From NCBI GenBank assembly GCA_021464245.1, contig JADCRB010000124.1:248001-312000 (forward strand): a stretch of 64,000 nucleotides of DNA, in the 5' to 3' direction. Numbering within the stretch: the stretch's first letter is position 1; each line of letters starts with the position of its first letter. The stretch is from Carallia brachiata. Its lineage: Eukaryota > Streptophyta > Magnoliopsida > Malpighiales > Rhizophoraceae. Position numbers and translations under genes: made by a program. The notes under the pieces were generated by a model. It had not been told where the DNA came from and did not search any database. It saw only the letters and a program-made list of their open reading frames with translations. Positions 10,779 to 20,139 of this stretch are shown piece after piece.

Positions 10779-11600
10779 ATGTGTAGAATCGCCGATTTTC
10801 AACATGGCTTCCAGCGAAGAACGCTGGTCGATAATAATGGCTTAAAGTTAAAGATCAAAGCTTTCTACGTCCGCCTTTCCGGTCTGAAACCCCTCCAACC
10901 GGCACCCCAATACCTGTCCCTTCTCTACCTCCCGCGCATCAACGAAGCCGAGCTTTCGGTCGAGGGTTCCAAAGTGCGACCCAATGCCACCGCGTTCTTG
11001 AAGCTCCACCGTATCATCAATGCCAAGACGGTGGACGGAGGGGTGATATTCGGGTCCAGAGAGCGGGTTCGTGCGAGCGAGGGCGTCCGGTTCGAGGTCT
11101 ACTTGGGCGAAGAGAGGATCTTGGATGGGTCTTACAGGAAGGACGACGAGGGTGATTGGGCGTTGGAGTGCAAGTGTGGGCTAGAGGGCGGAGACGCCGT
11201 CGTTATTGATGGCGCTGACGTGGCGGTGGCGGTGGAAGGGCAGCCGGCCTTGAGTGAGCGGGTGAAGATGGCGGCGAAGAGAAACAAGAGCGGCGGGAGA
11301 GGGGCCTTTAAGTTTAACAACGGGCTGGAGGCGATCCCAGAGGACAGAGAGGAAGCGGACAATGATTTGGAGAGTGGATGTTCGTGCGATTGTGGTGGGG
11401 GCTATGACTCCGACGGTGACGGTGCTGGAGATATGGAAGAAGCTTGTGGGCCAGAATATTGTAGGACGATGATGGAGACGGATTTGGAAGGAGTGAGATG
11501 GGCCGTTGATGTGGGGATCTGGATCGTGTCTTTGGGCATGGGCTTCTTGGTCGCTAAAGCTTCCTCTTTTAAGAGCTTCAGGAGCATGAGAATTATTTGA
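10779..11600 (+). CDS. Intronless uncharacterised plant protein with C-terminal membrane segment
   Basis: Single open frame of 273 residues with stronger GC content than its surroundings. The first ~150 residues look like a beta-rich domain (KIKAFYVRLSGLKP, YLSLLYLPRI, RFEVYLGEERILDGSY). Residues about 195-225 are acidic and Cys/Gly-rich (SGCSCDCGGGYDSDGDGAGD). Near the C-terminus is one hydrophobic helix (about 244-262). It resembles a small plant-specific family that automatic annotation often labels erythronate-4-phosphate dehydrogenase-like, but no dehydrogenase motif is visible and that label should not be read as a function. The conserved hydrophobic tail suggests membrane anchoring. 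Upstream TATA and leader fit the chosen ATG. Confidence 0.8.
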   Translation: MCRIADFQHGFQRRTLVDNNGLKLKIKAFYVRLSGLKPLQPAPQYLSLLYLPRINEAELSVEGSKVRPNATAFLKLHRIINAKTVDGGVIFGSRERVRASEGVRFEVYLGEERILDGSYRKDDEGDWALECKCGLEGGDAVVIDGADVAVAVEGQPALSERVKMAAKRNKSGGRGAFKFNNGLEAIPEDREEADNDLESGCSCDCGGGYDSDGDGAGDMEEACGPEYCRTMMETDLEGVRWAVDVGIWIVSLGMGFLVAKASSFKSFRSMRII

Positions 11601-14600
11601 AAGGATTGAACCAAAGTAAAAAGAATTATTTGAAAGGAATAGACAAAAAAAAAAAAAAAAAGAGACAAAAAAAAAAATTGGTTGAATGTAAAAATTTGTG
11701 GCATTTTAAAGTAATTATCTAAGTGATGTTGCTTATTATTTATTTATTTGAAAAAGTATTCTAGAGTTCACGGCACAATATTTTTTAGTGAAGATGCCGG
11801 GTGATTACCATCCACTTTCTCATTTTTACACAAGCAAACTCTATCCTAAGAGAAATTGGTATTGACATTCCGGTAACCATAAAATAAAGGAATTTTTTTA
11901 AAACAATTTTATAAGAATAACTTTAAAATAATAATAATAAATGATTGAATTTATAAGTAAAAAATATATAAATTGTCATGTGTTATCCAATTACCTTACT
12001 ACTAATAACTTTTAAGTGTAATTATATATATTTGCTCAAAATAAAATGAATGTAAAACAAACTTGTTTTTTTTATTTAAAAAAAAAAACAAACTTGTTTA
12101 TTCAACGGGAGCGTCAAAAAGCAAAGACAAATGGATGTACGTACAGGTACCGAACAAAAGCTCGAAAGGTAATAAAAAATTATTTTTATTCATATTTTTT
12201 ACAACATTAAAATTAAAATCTAGATGAGTGTTGCCCTAAAATGTAAAATATAAATAGCATACGAAATTTGCTACGACAAAAAGTTTTTTAGGTGGAAATT
12301 TTTTTTAAAACAGTAAAAAAAATATTTTAATAAGTATATATACCTCTTGAGAGGATTTTTTTTAAATTAAAATATTTGTTAATATTTTATTCTTTCAGTA
12401 TATTTGATATACCGAAAATTAGTGCATCTATCGATTTCCCAAAACAAATACCCATAAAATGTAAAGATAAAAAGTTGAGCAATTTACGATCGAGAATATA
12501 AGTTTTTGCTCTAAACCAAGTTGTACAACCGTTAAATTGAATTTAATGGAAGGATCAAAATGTGGGTAAAAAAACTCGAGTACTTGGGCAAACTTCGGCG
12601 ATTGGGTTCTTTTGTAATTTACCATTAGTAGATATTTTGTATTAGAGTCGAATTCTTAGCACGGAATGCAACTCTATGTTAAATTGGAAATGAGCTGAGA
12701 AAGAAGAAGCCATCAAGAATTTTTCCTTGGTCATATTGATGCATCCTGGGCAGCTACCATATTCCCTAGTTTAGCTCAAAATTGTTTTTGTCAGCTAAAG
12801 CTCACTATTAATTGCCGTCTCTTTTATTAAACAAGAAAGAATCCCACATCCATCATGATCCCTCACTGACTATGATGCATCCTAGTAGTTGTAGCTTGGG
12901 CCGCTGCTGCTTTCTTTCTTCGTATTATTAGATTAATTATTGAAAAATGAGGACAAGAAAAGCTTCACCACACATGAGCTCAAGTGGAGGCGGATATCGA
13001 CCACAAATTTTGTTATTTATCGAACCCAGAATTCTAAAATGACGTATGTAACAAAAATAGGGCTGCATTATGTTGAAAAGGGAATAATTAACCTTCTGCT
13101 GAAGTTCAGTGCAACAAACTTGAGCCGTCAGATCCATCATTGTGAGATTTGTGTATAAGTGGGTCATGGACTCATGGCTGGATGTGAATTAGACATGTAT
13201 TTCGTGTTACATTATTGTCATGAGATTTTGCCTCTTGCATTTTTTGTGTGCGAATTTCATTGCCTAATTAACCAGATTTTACCTGTCTTAACCATTTTAA
13301 ACTTCAACAAAAAATGTCTTTTTTTTTTTCACCAAGTCCTAAAAAATAGGGACAAACTTGGGTTTTTTTTGGTTAAAAAAAAAGCATATTAAAAATTATA
13401 TTTCATTGTCAAACAAATCTAAATCTTGAAACTGTAACTATTCTCGTTAACGAAGAAAAATAAATAAATAAATAACTAGGAAGATGCTCAGAATTTAATC
13501 GTGTAACGTTAAAATTTTGTCTACATAACAAACATTAGGATATAATCTCTTTATTTTTCATACTTCCAGGGCTATAATTCCGTGGAAATTCAAGTACTAA
13601 AATATGGCAATAATAAATAATATATAATGTGCAGGCCAGTTGCTAGATTAGATGTAAGGTGATACTAAAATAAACAATTTTGTCTACAATTGTACCCTCT
13701 CCGAGGAGAGGTATGTCATTGTCCGCTAGAACTAACTGTTACATTTTGGAATTAACTCAAAAAAAACTACGACAATAACTATTTACATCATCAATTAATC
13801 AAGTCAAAACTTGAGATAATCTTACTCTTTGTTTGACGGGTGGTAATAGTTCAGTAAGTTGAATCATATATTCTTTTGTTGATTAGCTTTGGCTAAAATT
13901 CGATGAATTTAAGACTTTTAATTTGAAAAATTAACTCTAATTTCAATTAGTCTATAATTTATTGGTTTTCTTTCTTTCTGTTTTTTTTTTTTCTCTGTTG
14001 GCAAAGATTTGAACAAACAATTTTTCTATTGTTAGAGCACCTAGTTACTGGCATTTCATTACTCTCTCTCTCTCTCCATCTGGGAAGTGTTTCCATTTTT
14101 GGTTTCCTTTTGAAATTATGAGAAGAATCCAGCAAGCGCACTATCTTCCTCCAGGCGGCCCTTTCCAGTATGGCTGCAGTTGATGAATTTGTCATCAGAT
14201 ACGCGTAATTTAGGTGAAATGGCAATTTCATTGCCAAACTTATCGTATAGAAAAATTGGCTATTTCTCAAATATATCCAAATATATATGTGAATCCATGA
14301 ATTTTTTGTCTAAAGGCTTTCTTGGCCTTCGTTTTGTCGGCTAGAAATCGATAATGGGGATGGTGGGTGTGGTTCCGGGAGGGACCAACGTCTAAGATGA
14401 ACAAAAATGTGCCATTGTTATCATCCTTTGGGTTTTTTTTTTTAAATTTTTATTTTTATACAATATTTTCATTTGAAAAAAGAAAAGAAAAAAAGATAAT
14501 TTCCACGCAATCAATCTAAGTCAAGGATCCATTTTAGTTTTTCAAAACAATAAACTAGTCTGATCTAAGGTCACTGGACTGAACCAAGTTTAATTAATAA

Positions 14601-14992
14601 CACCGAAAAACCACAAAGATGATGAACCTAGCTACAACATTTGATATATCAGACATGTATGAACTGCCTGAATCGATCTGATAACTTACTTTAAACGGCA
14701 AGCACAATTCAGTATATTAATCATGGAGGAAATTTAAAAAACATCATAACTCGACCGTTATCTAGAATCACACATTAGATGATAACTCATCGTACGTAAT
14801 ATCAAGAAGCTGAAATGGTCTATATGACCTTAATTTTGCGCGACCTTTACAGTACTAAGCTGAAATGGTCTGTCAGATACATCACTCATTTCATTAATTA
14901 TGCCAAGAATTGTTAAGAGTTTAATAAGACAGTACTAAGAATACAAGCAGAACATGGACGAAAGCCAGGAACATCTACAACAGTTAGAACAT
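11601..14992. other. Gene-poor AT-rich region
   Basis: Contains poly-A/T tracts (11645-11675, 13320-13330), ATT/ATA-rich stretches and short spurious frames. A CT microsatellite lies at about 14062-14078. No RNA gene or conserved coding segment was recognised. Confidence 0.4.
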
Positions 14993-15370
14993 TCATTCAA
15001 AAGGACAGATATATAATTCGAAGAACATATACGAAGAAGCTGGCGGTGGAGCTGGTAGTGGAGAAGGATCTGCTGACGAAACTGCTGGCGGAGGAGCTGC
15101 TGGCGGCGGAGCTGTTGACGGGGTTGGCGGAGTAGCTGCTGTCAGAGGAGCGGCAGACGGAAGAGAAATAACAATGGGGTGATGGGCACTGACGCACCAG
15201 ACGGCGGAGCTGTTGGCGGAGCTGGTGGAAAAGCTACTGTTGGAGGAGCTGCTAACGGAAGAGAAATAACCATCGGGCGATGTGCAGTGGGCACCAGGCT
15301 GCGGAGCAGCAGCACGAGGGTTGCTTCCCTTCCTCGTTTTCCTCAACATCCAACAAAATAGTAAAAACAT
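14993..15370 (-). CDS. Hypothetical Pro/Ser/Ala-rich protein with N-terminal hydrophobic segment
   Basis: A 125-codon minus-strand frame starting with ATG at 15370. It opens with MFLLFCWMLRKTRKGS, a short hydrophobic stretch followed by a basic cluster. A long tail rich in Ser, Pro and Ala (SSSSNSSFSTSSANSS, TPPTPSTAPPPAAPPP) follows. The frame stays open upstream of the ATG across more hydrophobic codons without another Met. The DNA is an imperfect tandem repeat (about 98 bp period), and the opposite strand also has Gly/Ala-rich open frames, so the open frame may come from the repeat rather than from selection. I do not recognise a family. Expression is unproven. Confidence 0.28.
   Translation of the reverse strand: MFLLFCWMLRKTRKGSNPRAAAPQPGAHCTSPDGYFSSVSSSSNSSFSTSSANSSAVWCVSAHHPIVISLPSAAPLTAATPPTPSTAPPPAAPPPAVSSADPSPLPAPPPASSYMFFELYICPFE
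15040..15300. repeat. Imperfect GC-rich tandem repeat, ~98 bp period
   Basis: The motif ACGGAAGAGAAATAAC recurs at 15157-15172 and 15255-15270. After each copy comes a related GGG.GATG.GCA.TG stretch, and before each comes GGAGCTG..GGCGGAGCTG wording. A shorter GGAGCTGSTGGCGG unit is repeated several times within it. Confidence 0.6.
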
Positions 15371-15410
15371 AATCCAGGTAGCAAGAATGACTGTTGGAAC
15401 AAAGACAAAA

Positions 15411-15600
15411 AACTCCCAAGTCGGCAGAAGAAGAAGAATTGATGGGCCATATAAATTAATGAAAAAATAGGATAAAATGACTTAAATCATTTTGAGTGAA
15501 AAGTGGATGTATATTAGTTTGTTATAAAATTTGATATTTTAGTTTAATATCGAATTTAAGTAAATCAAGTTCATGAGATCTGTACATAATTTTCATCTGT
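15411..15600 (+). repeat. LTR-like direct repeat, copy 1
   Basis: This block and 16035-16225 share a common layout: CTCCCA.GT, then GAAGAAGAAGAATTGA, CATATAAAT.AATGAAAAAAT, AAAATGAC.TAAATCATTTT, AATATCGA.T.TAA, AAGTT.ATGAGA and TACATAATTT.CATC. The wording is familiar from LTRs of plant copia-type elements. No coding sequence remains between the copies, so they may be relics of a small LTR element or a local duplication. Confidence 0.55.
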
Positions 15601-16034
15601 GATATCAGAGTTCACTAATATTCTAACAGGTCAAAAAGATCTTAAAGACTCATGGATGAATCAATAAAACTCAAGTGAACAATCCACTAATAAGAAAGTA
15701 GTGAAGAGGTTGCACTTGGAGGAAAAAAATAAAGGATCCCATATACGAGTCTCAAGTGAACAATCCATCAAATGAACAGTTAAGAGATTCCACTTAGATA
15801 AAAAAAATAAGAAAAATGATAAAATGAAGAAAGAAAGAGGATCCAGACTTTCAAGGCTCATGGATCATAATATTAAGTTTGAGGCTAATGAATGACTGAA
15901 GGGAATCACAAAAAGTCAAAAAAGAAACCAGGTTCAGATCAGTTGAAGTTTAAGTAAGTGACAACTGAGTTCAAAAAAATAATAATAATAAAAAATCTCA
16001 ATTACACTTGAGGAAAGTATTTGAATAAAAAAAA

Positions 16035-16225
16035 AAGGAACTCCCACGTAAGGAGAAGAAGAAGAATTGAAAGGGCATATAAATCAATGAAAAAATCAAC
16101 TAAAATGACCTAAATCATTTTAATAAAAGGTAAATCCATCTCAGCCTGTTATGAAATCTGACACTTCAACTCAATATCGAGTCTAAACAAGTTAAGTTTA
16201 TGAGACCCGTACATAATTTCCATCA
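16035..16225 (+). repeat. LTR-like direct repeat, copy 2
   Basis: Partner of the block at 15411-15600, in the same orientation and about 620 bp away. Between the two lies another local duplication in which CTCAAGTGAACAATCCA occurs twice (about 15671 and 15752). Confidence 0.55.
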
Positions 16226-16230
16226 ATAAG

Positions 16231-17313
16231 AATAAGTGTTTGCATTAAATCAGCAAGGAAGGCCAGAATATATTGTTATATATTGTTTATGGGGATTGCA
16301 CAGATTGATAAATGATAGATAATTATAATAGGGTTTATATACACATCATGGCAGAGAGACGCTGTGGCCGAGAGAGGAGCCTTTAGCTTCGATTTAGCAA
16401 TGCGTGCGTTGTCAAAATTGGATCCAATGTTGTTGGCCCGTTGGGCACTGGTAAACGAGACAAGGCAAGTAAGGTGTTTTGTTTGCTTATGCAGATGGGG
16501 AATTCACATTTGGCAGCAGCCTTCGACGGGTCTGATGATAACCATTCTGAAACAGGATGTTATTGGACTCATGTGTTCCAGACAGATTATTATGCAGTTG
16601 TTTAGGCGAATTACACCCACAGGATCATTAAACAAAAAAACACTAAGTAATAAGGGCAAAAAACCAACTAGCAAGGGCAATGATCTTACTTGACATGTGA
16701 TTTTAGTCCAATAATCATCTATGCTGAGGTGGATCTTACCTGACATGTGATTTTTATCACATGTCAGCATTAATATTTTGTTCTCGTACCATATCACTGA
16801 TATTAATAGTCTTTGTCCATTTAATTTAATATTATAATAAATTTGTTACAAAATATTTTATAAAAGTTAAATTGTGAAATTTTAAAAATCATAACATATT
16901 TATTAATTGGCATAAAAATCTTGATATTTTCAAGTAGGGATCAACTACGCGTACGGAAGGTCGGAAAAATGTACTTATAACTTACTACGTGTACTCATGA
17001 CAGCACACGAATTATTCCCAATGAGTATTGTTGTTGGACCCATGCAAATCCCACACCTCTTTCTAGAAAGTGTTGTCTTTTATTGGACTCGTTTTTGGGT
17101 TTGGGAAGGATTGCACTGAAATTTTCTCTAACAGTCAGAAACTAAATTGGGCTGACATGGGACTTGCCCTGTTTCTGGGCCCAGAAACTTTCAGGCGGTT
17201 CTCAAAGAAGACAACCACAATCAGGCCTCATGCAAGCCTTCCTCAAATCATCCAACCTTCATTCAATGGAGTCGATAACCCAAAAAAAACACCCAATTGG
17301 ACCCTAAAGCGTG
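16231..17313. other. Intergenic region with no recognised gene
   Basis: An open frame at 16364-16693 (+) has a gene-like first half (about 16350-16480) but no family I recognise, and it decays into low-complexity sequence. A short repeat ACTTGACATGTGATTTT / ACCTGACATGTGATTTT occurs at about 16688 and 16738. Otherwise nothing was seen. Confidence 0.3.
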
Positions 17314-17382
17314 TTATTAAAATGTCTACCAATAAACTGCAGCCCTTTTGCTGATTCTCGAGCTCTTAGATTGGGCAAGCCC

Positions 17383-18223
17383 TTTTTTTTTTTGGACATG
17401 AAATAGGGATCATTTCATTACTAGAGAGATCGTTACAAAGCAATTGAGATAGCAGCTATTAAAAAAAAAAAAAGTAATAGGTGGGAGGTTCAATCCCACC
17501 AAATTTCACTTCTCTCTTTTCAATATCTAATAAGGTTCCTTATAGATAAAAAAAAAAAAAAAAAACAGTTGAGATACCTCTTCGAGTAGGTTGCACATCC
17601 AATTTATAGGATATAACAATAGCTCGGATTGTCTGGCAACCTAATTTTCTGATCGATTAGCTAGTCGTAAAATTAAGTGGACAGAACAAAAGTTACATGA
17701 GGACAAAAATGTTTAAAATGTCTCCTAAAATTGTATGGATCTTCCATGGCCAGTTTGTCGTGGGGCCTTGAACCGCTTCGTACAGCGTCTTCGAGTCTGT
17801 CTCAATGATAGCCTGCGCAAAGTATCTGGCTTTGACCATTGTAACAGCTGAGAGGAGGGCCTTAGACTCGGCCACAAGTGCCGAGCGTGCAAAACACTTG
17901 GATGCAATGCCATCTATTACCTTGCCATCTGAGTTCCTGCGAATTACTCCAATTCCAAGATATTTGGCATTCAATAGGAATGCTCCACCACAATTGATCT
18001 TCACAAACTCTGGGGCGGGGTCCATCGGGCCTGGTGCAGCACTTGGGCTTGTTTCTGTGGCCCGTCAGTGTGAATTGAGCTCAGTTATTGCCAGAGTGCT
18101 TGGGCCCGTTGAATAGTAGCTGCTGGGTTGGGCGCTGTGCTCTAAAAAATAGCAGTATTTCGTGTTTTCCATATCGCCCAAACGATGATTGCCGTCAATT
18201 CCTGCGTGAAAACAGGGCATCCC
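17383..18223 (-). mobile_element. 5'-truncated LINE relic with RNase H-like domain
   Basis: On the minus strand the 5' side reads IVWAIWKTRN, a signature just upstream of RNase H in plant LINE ORF2. It then continues into an RNase H frame (17693-18025) with VKINCGGAFL, GIGVIRRNSDGKV, a catalytic-type ESKALLSAV and ETDSKTLYEAV. The frame breaks near 17690 and the remaining C-terminus (RLANRSEN, then a stop) is out of frame. The element ends in an A-rich tail (poly-T 17383-17392 on plus) after ...TTTCATGTCC, a typical plant LINE 3' end. It is a dead fragment interrupted by a SINE-like insertion. Confidence 0.82.
17452..17565 (+). mobile_element. Short SINE-like insertion inside the LINE
   Basis: A 114-bp segment has a B-box-like GGTTCAATCC (17487-17496), a TCTCTTTTCAATATC body and an A-tail of about 18 bases (17548-17565). 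It is flanked by CAATTGAGATA (17441-17451) and CAGTTGAGATA (17566-17576), an 11-bp target duplication with one mismatch. The 5' part is probably truncated, as no A box is visible. Confidence 0.65.
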
Positions 18224-18243
18224 TTATTCAAATGTCTACCAAT

Positions 18244-18394
18244 TGGGCCCACATTATAATAAGTAACAAGGCGGTAATATTATACTCATTGCGAAATTTC
18301 CCAGGTAACATAGGGATGGACGCGAGGACTTATTACGAGTTGGGGAGTCACAAATTTTTTTTTTTTAGTCACAGTGAGGTACAAATTTGTATTA
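18244..18394. other. Short intergenic stretch before the inverted-repeat element
   Basis: No feature recognised apart from a poly-T run at about 18354-18366. Confidence 0.3.
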
Positions 18395-19795
18395 GAGCGA
18401 TGTTTATTATATTATTATAATTTAAGTATTTTTAAATTTAATTATATAATTTATTTAATAATATTTAATAAATTATTTATTTTATTTTTTTAAATTTAAT
18501 TATTTAATATTTTACATAATTTAAATTGAAATAAAAATTAATTTTACTTAAAATATTTAACGATTTTTTTTGTATAAAAATCAATCCACAATATTATTTC
18601 TGCCATATTAATTCTACCCGACCATTATTTTTTTTGTTAATTATGTTAACGTGATAATTAAAGAATGCTATATTAAGCAATCTGAGTTATATCAAGTGTC
18701 ATGTGAACAAATAATAATGGTGATGCGTGTTTAGAATTTTAATTAAAATAAATTTTAATTATTTTTAAAAATAAAAAATTTGAAATAAAAATAAAATTCA
18801 TTTCTTTCTCTTTCTTCCCTCGTTCTCTCTCCTCCCTCTTCTCTCTCTCCTCTTTCCTCCCTCTCTCTCCCCTCGCCCCTTCCTCGCTCTCCCCACGCCC
18901 CTTCTTTCATCTGTTTTACAATTCCCATCAAGAAAAAATGGGATTTGTTCTCTAATTGCTAATGCTAATTAAACTTTTGCACGCGTCTTGGTGAAAATAT
19001 GGGGAAATCTTTGCACCAAAAAAGAGGGATAAATTCAGAAGCTTTCATTGCAATTTGTGAAATGAAGGGGAAACAGGATTGGACGTGCAGAAATGATACG
19101 ATTATTTGGTATCAAATCTATAGGAACTGATGCCGTTGCCAAGGAAAGAGACGGGCCTTCTTTCATCGGCGTTACAGTTCCAATCAAGAAAAACTTTCAA
19201 ATAATTGCATCCCATGCACCCCTTGATTTTGCACACACTGCACATTTCAAAATCAGACAGCTGCTGCAATGTGGGTTCCCATTGCTAAAGCCAGCGTTAA
19301 TATTGGCGGCGACGTGGGCAAATTGCGACGTCTCCGGATATTGAAAGCGTAACAATCCTCGGGAGGAGAAATCGAAATCAGTTGGGGTGGCAGTGCCAGA
19401 GACTACGGCAACCATGATGGTGAGTTCTTGCTCTTGGGTCAGGCATGGGGAGTGAGAGGGAGGGGCGAGGAGCGAGAAATGGAGGAGAGAAGAGAGAGAA
19501 ATGAGCTTTGTTTTTCTTCAAAATTTGTTTATAATTTTTTTAAAAAAAATTAAAATTTATTTTAATTAAAATTAAAAATGTCATGTCATTGACATGTTAA
19601 TTGATATAACTGATACAACGTTGCAGATTGATTTTCATACAAAAATATTATAAATAAAAATCAACAAATTACCAAAATATTTTTGAATAAAATTAATTTT
19701 TATATCATTTAAATTTTATTTTAAACTTATTTAAATAATTCTAGTAAATATTTTTTTAGAAGAAAATGATTATTAGAACACACATTTAATAAAAG
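18395..19795. mobile_element. Long terminal-inverted-repeat element with non-repeat core
   Basis: Left and right arms are reverse complements over several hundred bases. The left arm at about 18530-18600 (ATAAAAATTAATTTTAC..., TGTATAAAAATCAATCC) matches the right arm at about 19628-19710 read in reverse. Left AATTTTAATTAAAATAAATTTTAATT (about 18735) matches right at about 19550. A pyrimidine tract at 18795-18905 is answered by a purine tract at about 19440-19505. The core (about 18910-19430) is GC-richer. The layout suggests a MULE-like or other TIR transposon that may carry a captured host fragment. No transposase is present. Outer ends and target duplication are unresolved. Confidence 0.6.
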
Positions 19796-20139
19796 GAAAT
19801 ATGTTACCGACGCAATTTCACGAATGCAAATTTACTCAAATTATGTGTATGCGAGATCGTAGTACATACAAACTACTTTATATTGTATAAATGCGTTCTC
19901 ATCTACGCAGGTCCACCAATATTTTTCCAATCTTTTATTAGCGCGCGAGTGTCGGTGTGTGGGTGTGTGGGGTGTGAGCGTTTGGCCGTGTGCGGTGTCC
20001 AGTCTGCAGGCGGAGTGAGAGAATCGTGTCCGGATCCATCTGCGGCTGGCGCAGGGGTGAGAAGAAGGGAAGAAAGGACTAAGGAGATATTATTTTGAGA
20101 GTAACGAACAAAGGAAAAAAAAAAAAAAGAGAGGGAAAA
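19796..20139 (+). promoter_or_regulatory. Upstream region and 5' UTR of the MFS transporter gene
   Basis: A TATA-like TTTATATTGTATAAATG occurs at about 19877-19893. A GT-rich and then purine-rich leader, ending in A-rich sequence at 20113-20140, precedes the ATG. Confidence 0.4.

Noticed and set aside
11132..11362. Antisense frame over the 10779-11600 gene
   Set aside because: Shadow of the GC-rich coding strand.
13959..14270. 103-codon minus-strand frame
   Set aside because: No recognisable domain, Lys/Asn-rich, ends in low complexity.
16364..16693. 109-codon plus-strand frame starting MAERGAFSFD
   Set aside because: The first part looks gene-like but matches no family I know and the second half is non-coding in character; mentioned only as part of the intergenic region.
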